The notes under the pieces were generated by a model. The model worked only from the letters and a program-made list of their open reading frames with translations. It had not been told where the DNA came from and did no database searches. Positions 1 to 12,801 of a stretch of DNA of 64,000 bases are shown in pieces (the first letter of the stretch is position 1; every line of letters begins with the position of its first letter). Source of the stretch: an uncultured Candidatus Altimarinota bacterium (GTDB taxonomy: Bacteria > Patescibacteriota > Gracilibacteria > BD1-5 > UBA2023); assembly GCA_936941205.1 (NCBI GenBank), contig CAKZJF010000028.1, positions 1-64,000 of the forward strand, in the 5' to 3' direction. The position numbers were made by a program, and so were the translations under genes.

Positions 1-48
1 ACGGAATGAAATGATTCAATATAATCATAGAACATAATCATAATATAC

Positions 49-543
49 ATGAATACGGTTGCCAAAGAAACTACATTAGATTCAGGAAAAACTATTCCAA
101 CTGGATATAAAGAACGAGGATTATGGTTTGCACAAGAATTCTGAGAAACCCTTCAATATCATATTCAGAATTTATTAAGATTTTGTGAACATCTCCCAAA
201 AAGTCAGGCTATATCTTATTCAGAAATAACAGAAGATAATTTTGTACATGCTCACTATGGAAAATTTGCGATTTTTTTTCCAGTAGAGAAAATTCTACAA
301 AAAATTCCACCAGCAGATTGGATGCATCAATATAGTATTGAAATAGATAACAAGGAAGTGATATTAGATAGTTGAATTCAGGAAGTATGAACTTCAACAA
401 TCAAGAGGGTCAATGGTCAATTGGAAACAAGGAGTGAGAGAATTCTTGGAAAACTCCTTCCAGAACGCATTTTATGAAACAATGCAACTTCCAGAAATAC
501 TATCATCAAGCGAATGATCCGAGTTCGAAAAAATTGAGTGTAG
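49..543 (+). CDS. hypothetical protein (164 aa, table 25)
   Basis: ATG-to-TAG frame open when TGA=Gly (MNTVAKETTLDSGKTIPTGYKERGLWFAQEFGETLQYH...); ends 10 bp before a convergent gene. Confidence 0.6.
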
Positions 544-553
544 ATATAAATAG

Positions 554-1240
554 TTACTTAAATCGGGAAAAAGCATTAATACAGTTGGATTGTGTTTCTT
601 TGTTTCGTACCTTCGTACAAATAGCTCTATCATGCTTTCTTATGGCTAAAATAAGATATAAACGGTCAATCTTATAAATAAGTTCGGTTCTGCAAGCAAT
701 ATTTTTGTCATCATGAAGTTCATCACAATAATAGAGTATTCATTCCAAAGTTTCAGAATCAGAGGATGAACTAATAACTTGTTTCATAAGAGTCAAAATA
801 CACTCATCAAGAACTGATATTTTATGAATTTTCTTACAAAGAGGAATACTATTATTCGTTACGGCATTCGTAAAAAATATCTGGTCTATACATTCTGCCT
901 GTCTTTCCGGAGAAATAATTTGTTTACATAAAATTTCACTCGATTGGGTTGTTCATTTTTTATAAATCACCTCGTCATAACAGTCTCGTCGAAAGATTCC
1001 AGTTCCTATTTCAGAACATTGTTTTTCATCTGAGGCAACAATTGCCTTTCGAATCATAGAAGCATCATGAACACGTTCTTCTTGTTTTTTCAATGCTTGT
1101 TCAGTATAAGCTTGACTCACTGTTTTATCTTCAGAAAATTGAATTGGATTCACCAAAATAGGGTCAACAATTTTTTCTTTACTAGAAAAAAAACAACCTG
1201 AAAGTGATAAAAGAATAAGTATAGATACAAATAGTTGCAT
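554..1240 (-). CDS. lipoprotein with about five C-x11-C repeats
   Basis: Lipobox-like N-terminus MQLFVSILILLSLSGCFF; frame continues through TGA at 953 to TAA; repeats CSEIGTGIFRRDC, CKQIISPERQAEC, CKKIHKISVLDEC, CDELHDDKNIAC, CTKVRNKETQSNC. Confidence 0.75.
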
Positions 1241-1255
1241 AAATAAAAGTAAATA

Positions 1256-4081
1256 TTACCAGCTAATGTCTTTAAAGCCAGTTGGTGGATTTGGGATAAC
1301 TCTTGAATCGTATTCAAGAACAAATGAATTATACTCAGATCAAGATGGAACAGTAAGTGATGGTAATCAGGTTACTCCATTATAATATCGAAAATGATTA
1401 AAGTCATATTGATAAGCTGTACTTGAATTACATCATGGAGCATCATACGGACATTTTGCAATATATTGTGGTGATCAACCTATTGTATTATTTGCTATGA
1501 GTGTACCAACAAAATGGAGTTGATTTTCCTTTTGTTGAGGGAGTGTATATGATCAACATCCAGGTCAAAAAGTTTCACCACAATCGCCAGAAAATAATGT
1601 TTTATCAGCATACATAACAAGTGCAATATCAGTAACTCATGATCCAATATAGATATTTCCACCATTTCAGTTTTCATCTTTTAATGCAATTAATCATTTT
1701 GGAGTAGAACGTGAAAGATCTATAGGTATATCTCAATTAATATATACATCTTGGCCGTAGATGATAAGTGTCTCTTTTGTTTTTCCAGCCTGTGTCCAAG
1801 TTCATGGTCATCCTATTTGAAAGAATGAAGCAGGTTCATGATACCAGTATGATCCATCCGCTAAATTTATATTAGAGGTATCTGTTCATCGGGTAAGCAG
1901 TGCCACATTTTTTTGAACTAACAAACGAACATCTTGCTTTGTAATCGTTCATACCGGTTCTACTAAGCTTTGATCAGTAGTCACAAATATATTATTATGA
2001 TTTGTTCTTCCTATAATATGAACTCCTGAAAAAGATAATCACGCCTGTAAAATTGCGTTAGCAGTTGCCTGAAAACTTGGATATGCAATCCGGATTCAAC
2101 CTGAAAACTCATAATATATCTCAGATGAAAACTGAAGTGGAATATATGTCCCACTCAATATCGATGTAGAAAGAGCAGGACGAGCTTGAAATGGATAGAA
2201 TGATCCTGTAAAAAGTATATTTGTAAGACTAAATACAATATTGGACGCTCCTTTTAATGAACGATCACAATACGGATTTCATCCATATTGATATGTCCCA
2301 CTTCCATCAAGATATCCGCTACACTCTGTATAGGTATCCATTGTTCAACCGGACATTTCTACAAATGTAATACCAGAATCAGTATATTCATTACTTGCTC
2401 ATATAATATTACTTATATACACTTGATTAATATCAGCCGTTCATGTATGGATCAATTCTCATTCCAAATAAATAGGAGCACCAGCATACATATATCCGCC
2501 AGTAAAATTATTCACTCGAGCAACTTGAAACAATGGGTCGAATCGCAATGCACCTGTATTTATAAGAGATGATATATCTATAATTGATGTCTCACCCATT
2601 CATGTACCAGAAACAAGAGAGACAATCTCATATTTCATTGATACAAGTCGAATATTATTTCAACCACTTCAAGCCCAAGGATATGCCACTGAAGTTGGAG
2701 CATAAGAACTCATGGGTATAACGTAATCTCCTGATACAAAAAAACCTCATGTCAGAAAATTTGCTCATTCATTTTGCCAAATACCTCAAGTAAGTATCGA
2801 ATCTCAAAATATACCTAGTCAAAAATCATTATATCAGAAACGAATAGCTGATCATGAATTACTTCATGCAGCTCAAACAAGATCATACATAGGACCTGAT
2901 TCAAGTTGATTTAATTTTACGTCATTTTCTATACCAACGGAAAGTCGAATTCACTTTATACCATCTATAGGAATAACTGGATTTCCGTATTTATCCCGCA
3001 GTCGAAGTACTGCTAAAAATTCAGAAGTTCCATCAGCAGCAGTTGATGTGGTGGTCAGAATATTATTAAATGGGTCGAGTGGATCTTGAAAAGGATAAGT
3101 AGTAAGATATGATGTATCCCCTGTTGTTTCACATCCACCAGTATAAATACTTAACTGACAAGCTCATGAAAGGAATGGTGTAGAAGTAGGTTCTCACGCA
3201 TAAATTCGAGTCGTTCCTGTCATAATCCATCCATCTGGAGTTTTAATTTCATAATAATAATCACCAGCACGTCGAAAATCATGATTAATGGTTGGCGGAT
3301 TTCATGAACTTACAGGAACGATATAAGTATATAATGATCCTCCTGTCCAGGTTTCTATTTTAACATTCCAATCACCAGCACCATATCAACTTCCATAAAA
3401 TTGTGGCATATTTACTATTTTTGCATCATCGGTAGTTCCACTCATTGCATAGTTACACAATCCTCATGGAGGAGGGGTAACTGAAGCATGAATTCATGAT
3501 AGACTTAAATATCATGCTGCAGGACTCCATGCATATCAAGAAAGCATTTGTGTTTCAGGAATATAATCAACCTTACAAGAACTTCCACAGATAGCATCTC
3601 AAAAAAGTATCCATCCAACATTTTCTCACCAGGCATATCAAGTTACTGTTCAAGTATTTATATACGGGTTGGGCATACCGAGATTTACCTTTACTCTATC
3701 GACAGTCATAACATCAAATGTTATCCATCAAACTCAAGCGGAATATATGTCTCAATAAAATGCTGTATCAGTAATACCTGATCATATTCTTGGTTCAATA
3801 TAGGTAATACCTGTATCTGGGTCTGTCCAACCCGTTAATGTATTAATAGTTGGTTCCCAATTCCAAATAGTGGATCCACCAAATAATGAATCCTTTCAAT
3901 CAATTCAAAAATCATCAATACTCGTTCATAATATACCAACTCCATTCAGGTCTTTTGATACAGTAAGCATACCCGTACAATAGGTATGATCATAAATAAT
4001 ATCTCCCCATGATACAGATGAAAGTGAGAAAAATGGAAGAAGAAAAAATGGAAGAAATACTATCGTTCTAAAGAGTACCAT
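1256..4081 (-). CDS. large secreted/surface protein (941 aa), Gly/Ser/Thr/Tyr-rich
   Basis: Signal peptide MVLFRTIVFLPFFLLPFFSLSSVSWG; a single table-25 ORF spanning many in-frame TGAs; ends ...GFKDISW-TAA. Confidence 0.75.
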
Positions 4082-4258
4082 AATAAAAAGGATAACACTA
4101 CCAGAAAGTATACAAGAAAGAAGATACTTTTCAAAAAAGAGGTATAAAAAATAGATATATTCTCTACTATTTTATTTTCTAATATAGTTTCTTCGAAATA
4201 ATTTCACATATTATGTTTTTTTTATATAGTTTATAGTGTATTTTCTAGGATTTCTTTT

Positions 4259-5020
4259 ATGGCAATATTTCAAATTCATTTTCTATGATTCCAAATAAGT
4301 CCAACCTGGTATGGACTGATGTATTTTCTAGGATTTCTTTCTTGATTTCTTATTCTTCAAAGAAGGTGATTTTTTACAAGAAAAGAACTTGATTCACTCA
4401 TTTTATATATATTTCTTTGAGTTGTCTTATGATGAAGAATTGGCTATGTGCTCTTTTATAATCTTCCATATTTTATTGAACATCCTTCAAAAATTCTCTC
4501 AACATGGGAGGGTGGTATGAGCTTTCATGGCTGAGCAATCGGTGTGATAATAGCTCTTATTTTGTATGCAACATTTAAGAAAAAATGATTATTCCTTATT
4601 GCTGATGAAGTAACAAGTGTTCTCCCTATTGGACTTGGACTTTGAAGAATAGGAAATTACATAAATGGTGAGCTCTTATGATATGCAAATTATAATGGAC
4701 CTTTTTCTATTCTTAGAAATAATATTTCCTATTTCCCATCAACTCTCCTCGAAGCTTTTCTTGAAGGAATTATTTTGTATATTCTACTTCAAATAATTTA
4801 CAAATTCAGAAAACACCAAGGTGAAGTTGCTGCAGTATTTCTTATCGCCTACTGAATTCTTAGAAGCTTTTCCGAATTATTTCGACTTCCAGATAGTCAC
4901 ATTGGCTATCTTCTTTGAACAAACTGGATAACAATGTGACACATATTGTCTCTTCCAATGATTTTAATAGGGATAATCCTTCTTTTGTATCTGAAAAATA
5001 AAGAAAATATTAAACATTAA
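4259..5020 (+). CDS. lgt: prolipoprotein diacylglyceryl transferase
   Basis: [24 protein letters not shown] and multiple TM segments typical of Lgt; UGA at invariant glycines. Confidence 0.88.
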
Positions 5021-5519
5021 TCGGATACAACTCATGAAATGGAACTAAAAATCAGATAATTGTAAATTTTTTCCAATATAAGAATTTATTATATAGGATT
5101 ATATCTTTATTAATTTCTAGTAAACATTTTCTCATTTCATTTTCATACTGGAGAATAAAATCTCGAATATGATGGAATAATTCATCGTGCTGAATATCTG
5201 AAATACGAATAGTGAGTTGAAATAAAAAAAGAATTTTTCCATGAATTCGAATATTTAGCTCTAAAATATCATATATATTATACACATTACTCATTACTGC
5301 CTCATGATGAAGATGAATAATATCATCATACACCTCTGGATCAATATGGTATTTCTTTAAGAGTTCTATCAATCCTGGGATTTTTCCAAGTTTTTTCATA
5401 TATATATCTATTACCAACGATTCTTTTCTCATTACTTTACTCTTTAAAAAAATACCAATTGTGAATAAAAGGATTAATAAAATTATAACAATACTGGCTG
5501 GGAAAAGAAATATTCACAT
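5010..5519 (-). CDS. LemA-like membrane protein (N-terminal TM, helical)
   Basis: MGIFLFPASIVIILLILLFTIGIFLKSK TM, then a helical domain; C-terminus ...[13 protein letters not shown] resembles LemA; overlaps the end of lgt. Confidence 0.45.
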
Positions 5520-5525
5520 AATTTG

Positions 5526-7097
5526 ATGGTTACAAATAATATTCTTAAAAAGAAAGTATATGAAAAGAGGAAATTATTCAATGTTGATTTTTCAATCATT
5601 TCATATACATTGAAAATACTGACACTCATTATTATGAAACGACATTTCATACTTCTGTGAATTATAAAATCTCCGATTGATTTTCTACTCATTATTGGGA
5701 GTTTTTTTCTTGCCAAAGAAATAAGACTTATTACCGACCTAATTCCTACTATACAACTCCCCATAAAAACAATTCCATCTGAGGATTTATGGATATTCGC
5801 TCTGAGTGGAGCAATATTATTTTTCTTTATCCTTGCTGGAAGATGACTGTATGCCATAGAGATAAAAAAAACACTTCTTGAGGAAATTATTGAAATTTTT
5901 AAAAGTGCGTTTCTCTGGTTTCTGCTCTATATTGGTTTTGTATATCTCGCAACTGGTTTTATCTTTCCAAAGGAAATTCCAAGACTCATTATATTTTTTG
6001 CATGGGGCATATCTCTTATTGCCATTATAAACTTTCGCCTCATATATCATATGATATATGAGGCGATACTCCGTTCTGGGAAATTTGAACTTCAAAAGAT
6101 AGTTATTATAAGCAATAAAGATGCAACTGAGTACTCGGAATCCATCGAAAAACATTCTGCATATAAGATTGAATATATATTTCATCCAGAATGAGGAGAT
6201 AACCAAAAAAATCATATTTCTTACAAAGAACTTCTTTTATTAATACGAACAAGAAGGATTGATGAAATTGTATATATCAATGGTGATCTTACTCATACTC
6301 AAAAAGATGAAATCACTCGTTTATCAAAAATATATGGTGTAATTTTTGCTTACACTACAAATTTCTTTTGAACAGAGCCTTCATTTCATCATGCTACAAA
6401 TATTGGGAATCTTCCAATTATTGAAATCCGACCTATAACTATTACCCCCTGAGAACGTGTGCTAAAAAGAACAATTGACCTGATTTTAAGTTGTATTGGA
6501 TGAATTTTACTTTCCCCACTCTTATTACTTATCGCTATCTGCATAAAAATAGAAGATCCGAGTGGTCCTATTATATTTCGAAATCGGAGAGTGGGTATTG
6601 GGGGAAAAGAATTTTTTCTATATAAATTTCGGTATATGTATTGGAAATACTCAATAAAAGATGCCTATTGAGTTGATAATAAAGATGATACTGCACTTCA
6701 ATATGAAGAAACTCTCAAACGGAAACTCGATTCAAGAAATGGTCCACTTTATAAAATAGAAAACGATCCTCGGAGAACGAAAGTTGGGAAATTGATAGAA
6801 AAACTATCTCTCGATGAACTCCCACAACTATGGAATGTTTTTCTCTGAAATATGTCACTCATAGGACCTCGTCCACATCAACCAAGAGAAGTAGAACAAT
6901 ATGAAGAAGATAACTATCAGGTACTCACTATTAAACCCTGAATAACATGAATGGCGCAAGTACATGGAAGAGAAAAAAATAGCTTTCAGGAAGAGATTCA
7001 GCTTGATACCTATTATATTGAACACTATTCTCTTTGGATGGACTTGGAAATACTTTTACGAACAATCTGAATAATACTTTTGCGCTGAATACGTTAA
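5526..7097 (+). CDS. bacterial sugar transferase (undecaprenyl-phosphate glycosylphosphotransferase, WcaJ/WbaP type)
   Basis: N-terminal TM helices; C-terminal KRTIDLILS, DPSGPIIFRNRRVG, SLDELPQLWNVF, MSLIGPRPHQP, KPGITGMAQVHGR motifs. Confidence 0.9.
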
Positions 7098-7111
7098 TAT
7101 AATAATATCCA

Positions 7112-7453
7112 CTAAAGAAGAGAATCAATAAGAATCTCTGCGGTATTTATTTCATTTATCCTTGAGGCAGTCTCTTCTTTTTTTCGTTCCAGCATTCTTG
7201 TAAATACCTCTTTGAAATGTTTTGTTTCAGCATTTTGAATAGTATCATTGAGAGTAAAACGTGTTTCTATAGCTGCTAAATAAACATCCATGAGATCTTG
7301 TTCTGTTGGATCTCATTCAGAAATATATTTATAAATTTCCTGAAAAATATCCCCCTGTAAGACAAAGGGCGATAATACTTCAATGATAAGTTTCTTCTTT
7401 TCAGAGAGATCCAATCCTTCAAATGCGTGAATGTAAGTGTCTTTTGAAAGCAT
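7112..7453 (-). CDS. hypothetical protein (113 aa)
   Basis: Table-25 ORF MLSKDTYIHAFEGLDLSEKKKLIIEVLSPFVLQG...IDSLL; convergent with the sugar transferase. Confidence 0.55.
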
Positions 7454-7606
7454 ATTTACTATTTAATCCATACTATCAGATTTTTTTACAAATCGCAAAA
7501 ATAGTGAAGAATATGAATAGGATGGGAAAATTTGCGATTTTTTCAACTATCGGTATATTTGTAATGTAGAAATCTGGATTCTTATTTCTTTACATCTTTT
7601 TTACCT

Positions 7607-10252
7607 ATGGAATTTCCGAAAAATTATCAACCAAAGGAGTTTGAAAAAACAATATATGATCAATGGGAAACTGAGTGATGTTTTTTGCCAAAAAGAGGAA
7701 AAACAGGCGAGAAATTTTATATACCCATTCCTCCACCAAATGTAACAGGAAACCTTCATATTGGCCATGCTGTAACTCTTACTCTGGAAGATATCATGAC
7801 GCGTTATCATCGTATGAAGTGAGATGAAACACTTTGGGTTCCAGGGACTGATCATGCTGGAATTTCTACACAAGCAAAGGTAGAAGAACGTCTAGCAAAA
7901 GAAGGAAAACGTCGACAAGAATTAGGACGAGAAAAGTTTCTTGAAGAAGTACTGCAGTGGAAAGATGAATATGCAAAAAATATCAATAATCAGATTAGAA
8001 AAATGGGCGCTTCTGTCGATTGGACAAAAGAACGCTTCACTCTCGATACAAAACTAAATGAGGTAGTTGAGTATACTTTTGTAGATCTTTATAAGAAAGG
8101 ACTCATTTATCGAGGAGAATACATGGTAAACTATTCCCCAGCACTTGAATCAGTTATTTCTGACATAGAAGTTGATTATAAAGAAATTGAGGAAAAGATG
8201 TACTATATAACATACTTTGTATCTGGATCTGATAATGAGCTTATCATAGCAACGACTCGCCCTGAAACACTTCTTGCTGATCAAGCATTAGCAGTACATC
8301 CTAAGGATAAACGATATAAAAAACTGATTGGTCGAAATGTCATCCTTCCTATTGTAAATAAAGAAATTCCTATTATTGGAGATCCAATGGTAGATATGAA
8401 CTTTGGAACAGGAGTAGTAAAGATAACACCAGCACATGATCCTGCAGATTTTGAAACCGCAAAAAGAAACAATATACGAACTGACTATGCTGTTATCGAT
8501 AAGAAGGGCTACATGACGAAAGAAGCTGGAACTTTTGCATGACAATACGCAGCAGAAGAGGCTCGGTCAAATATAGTAGAACTTCTAAAAGCAAAGGGGA
8601 ATCTTGTAAAAATTGAACCCTATACTCATAAGGTATGATTCTGTTCACGTGGTCACTGTAGAATAGAAACTGTTATTTCTACACAATGGTTTGTTCGAGC
8701 AAGTGAAATGGCAAAAAAAGTAATTGTTGGTTATAAGAAAAAGGAATTTGCCATAATTCCAGAAAGGTTCAATAAAACATTTGAGGATTGGATATATAAT
8801 CTTCGTGATTGGTGTATATCCAGACAACTTTGGTGGTGACATCAAATTCCAGCTTATTATCATAAAGATACTAAGGAACTTCTTGGTGTAACACTTGATC
8901 CAACGGAACTATTTAACCAATATTGAGAAGAAAATATTATCCGAGATGAGGATGTCCTAGATACCTGGTATTCAAGTGGGCTTTGGCCTTTTTCTATTCT
9001 TGACTGGCACCCAGAAAATCCTGGTGAACTTTTTAAACGTTTCTACTCTGCTGATGTTTTAGAAACGGGATATGATATTCTTTTTTTCTGGGTAATACGT
9101 ATGCTTCTCATGGGATACGAATATACCGAACAAACACCATTTAAGACAATATATCTTCATGGACTTACTCTCGATGAAAGCGGAAGGAAGATGTCAAAAT
9201 CTTGGTGAAATGTTATCGATCCACTTGTAGTAATTGAGGAATTCTCTGCTGATGCACTCAGGCTTACTTGAGTCCTTGGAAATACCCCAGGAAACAATGC
9301 AAGTTTCTCTATGAGAACGGTTGAAGAGAATTCACTTTTCCTCAATAAATTTTGGAATATTGCCCGATTTGTCTGGATGAATATAGGCACCATTGAAAAA
9401 ACAGATATAGAACTTGCTGAAATTCTAAAAGCAAATAAACGTTCCCTTCTTCCTTATGAAAAATGGATTCTTTCCAGATTATCTCACATTACAAAAGAGG
9501 TAACAAAATGAATGGAAGATTTTACTTTTTCACAAACTGGAACAGAACTATTCAGTTTTATTCGTGATGAATTTGCTGATTTTGCAATTGAAGCCTATAA
9601 AATTACAAAAGATAAGAGTAAATTCGGAAAAGAAACTCTTGCCTATTGTCTTCTTACTATTTTGAAACTTTCCCATCCATATATTCCGTATATTACTGAG
9701 GCACTTCACCAACATATTACCAATGGAAAACGTCTCATGACCGCAGAATGGCCAGAAATTGTATTTTCAAGAGATATCGAACTTGAGGTAAATATGAATA
9801 CTATTTTTGAGATTGTTCGATCTATTCGAAATATACGAGCCAAAACTGGTATCAAACCTGGTGAACTTAGAGAAATTCAAATTCTTCCAACTATCAGTAC
9901 CGAGGAATATATAGAAAAAAATCTAGATTTAATTGCTTGATTGAGTAAATGAACTCAGGCGAGCATTATTCATGATAAAATTGAATCCAATAACTGGTCA
10001 TATGATGTAGTAAAAAATATCGATATATATGTTGATACTCATATTGATGCATCTGAAATTGATAATGAAAAAAATAGAATTAAAGAACAAATAGAAGATA
10101 AAAAAGAATATATTCGTATACTCAACATTAAGCTCATGAATCAACATTTTGTTGCAAATGCTCCAGAAAAAGTTGTACGAATTGAGATGGATAAAAAACA
10201 TCAAGCAGAAGATCAACTCAAAAAGTTGGAGGAAAAATACCTGTCTTTTTAA
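7607..10252 (+). CDS. valS: valyl-tRNA synthetase
   Basis: [63 protein letters not shown] (TGA 9206-9208 = Gly), C-terminal coiled coil. Confidence 0.97.
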
Positions 10253-10299
10253 CTCAGATTGGTCAGTATTAAGTACCGATTTTCATAAACATTATTCAC

Positions 10300-11058
10300 A
10301 TGGAAGCAGATATTCGACTTGCAATTTTGATAGATGGTGACAATATACCATCGGCATATGTAAAAGAGATGATGGAGGAGATTGCAAAATATGGTAATCC
10401 GACAATTAAACGTATTTATGGTGATTGGACTCGCCCATGACTTACTAAGTGGAAAGATATTCTTTTGGAAAATGCAATCACCCCTATACAGCAATATGGT
10501 TATACGACAGGGAAAAATGCAACAGACTCAGCGATGATTATTGATGCAATGGATATATTATATTCTGAAAAGGTGGATGGCTTCTGTTTAGTATCGAGTG
10601 ATAGTGACTTTACACGACTTGCTACTCGCCTGAGAGAAGCTGGGATGAGAGTATATGGAATTGGTGAAAAGAAAACACCAAATCCTTTTATAGTTGCATG
10701 TGATAAATTTATATACATTGAAATACTAAAAAAACCTACTGATAAGATAGTAGAAAAAGGGAAGAAACAAAAAGGTTCAGAAAAGAAAGAAACAGGAATA
10801 AATGAGTGACTTGATTCTATAACCCCAATAGTCATAGAACTTATTTCAGACACCATTTCTGATTTAGCAGATGATGATGGTTGGGCATTCCTCTGAGATG
10901 TTGGAAGTCTTCTTCAGAAAAAACAACCAAATTTTGACCCAAGAAATTATTGATTCAATAAACTTACTCCCCTTCTTGCTTCAACTGGTGGATATGAAAT
11001 AACTGAACGGGATGGATGAAAAGGAAGATATAAACTTATATATGTAAGAAATAAATAA
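10300..11058 (+). CDS. NYN-domain (LabA/DUF88-like) RNase with C-terminal LOTUS/OST-HTH-like domain
   Basis: LAILIDGDNIPS, KNATDSAMIIDAMDILY, GFCLVSSDSDFTRLATRLREAG; C-terminal DDGWAFLGDVGSLLQKKQPNFDPRNYGFNKLTPLL. Confidence 0.85.
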
Positions 11059-11065
11059 TAAAAGA

Positions 11066-12727
11066 TTATTTCTTCATAAATAATCTTGCTATTCGAATTT
11101 CATCGTAAGAAATATTCATATCACACTCTTCAGAAAGATATTGTTTCACAGGAGAAAGGCTATACGTTTGTAATTCAGAAAAGATACTGAGTATAGTAGA
11201 AAGTTGTTCTTCATCGATAGGACGAAGATAACCAATATCCAAATCCTCTTTCTCATCAAGAATTTTCTCTATATGTGATAGAATGGTAGATGATTTTAAT
11301 CAGCGAATTTCTGCAATCTCAGAAATTGAATTTTGTTCAAGAAGAAGCTTATAAGTATCTTCATGACTGAATATTTTAATTCATACTTCTTTTTTTCATT
11401 GGTCAGAAGAAACTACTTCTATTGTGCCATGAAGATGGACAATATTATTTTGTTCTTGTTTTAGTTTTTCTTCGGAAGAAAGTGTACAAATATATTGTAA
11501 GAGTGTTGCGGATGTATTTCAGAAATTTGTTATATAATCACGAACTCTTTGATCAATTTGTAATGATATAGTATTAAATCATCGTAAAATAAGTCAATTA
11601 AGAGTTCGAACTCGAGATAATGCTACATAACCTTGTCATGGAATGAAAGCATCAGAAAGATCTATAACTGCCTCATCAAGTGTCATTCATTGAGATTTAT
11701 GTATAGTAATGGCCCATGCAAGACGAAGCGGAATTTGTGTAATGGAAGCTTTTATTTTTCCATTTTCCTCAATAAGCCACGACATTCTTTTTGCACAAAT
11801 AATGGATTCATCGAGTAATTTTACAAGAGGAAATCCATCTGATTTTCAGATTACATGACCAATGGTTCAATTCATGTAACCAGATTCAAAATTATTCTTT
11901 ACAAACATAACACGCGTACCTATTTTCAGAGTTAATTTTTCTGGAGCAAGACATCATTTTTTAAGAGATTCTACTAATTTTTCTGGACCTTTTGTTTCCA
12001 TAAAAAATTCTAAAGACTCAGATGGAATTTGATGGAGTTTTTCTATATTATAAGTATCTACAGAGATATTTTTAGTAAATAGTTCCGTATGATCATTATC
12101 TTCTATTCAGATACATCGGGAAGAGAGTTGATGGAGGGTTATTTCTGAAATATTTCAACTTCGAATATCAGAGAGTATATTCCGGAGTGGATCGTCTCAT
12201 TGACGAAATTGTGTACTGAGTGAACAAATAACAAGCTCAAAATTGGACCAAGAGGGATGCTCAAAAGCATATTCAATAAACGAATTACTGGAAACTGGAG
12301 GGAGTTGAAAGAAATCTCCAACAAAGATAATTTGCATACCTCAAAATGGAAGAGAAGACATTCGAGCAGTCTGGAGTAATATATCTAAACTCGCAAGAAA
12401 ATCACCAGTTAACATGGATATTTCATCGATAATAAGAACATGTGTATTGAGAAATCGTTTCATAAGATATTCTTTTGATAACATATCATCAATATCATCA
12501 TGATTCAACCGAGTTCGAATTCACATTCCGCTCCAAGAGTGTATAGTTATGCCTCCGATATGAGTTGCAGCTATTCCAGTAGATGCGGTAATTGCTACTG
12601 ATATAGTATGTTCTTTACAATACTGAACACACTGATTTACTAAATATGTTTTTCAGCTTCCAGCTGGCCCCGTAAGAAAGAGATTATATCAAAGAGTAAA
12701 TATCTCAAATGCCTGTTTTTGATTCAT
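11066..12727 (-). CDS. PIF1-like SF1 DNA helicase with C-terminal HTH-like region
   Basis: LFLTGPAGSGKTYLV Walker A (Gly by UGA), LIIDEISML, FVGDFFQLPPV, ITIHKSQGMTLDEAVIDL, YVALSRVRTLNGL. Confidence 0.92.
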
Positions 12728-12801
12728 GTACACAAAGTACAAATTTCTTGAGAAAAAACAAATCCTATTTAAGGGAAATACAGAAGCAAGGGAAAGGATG
12801 T

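Noticed and set aside
4239-4340. 21-nt direct repeat tgtattttctaggatttcttt flanking the lgt start
   Set aside because: Only two copies, T-rich, one within coding sequence; no further structure to support a functional element
7601-10252. valS and many other genes look like pseudogenes broken by multiple TGA codons
   Set aside because: Every break is a TGA at a Gly position with no frameshift, and the merged product is full length; this is recoding, not decay
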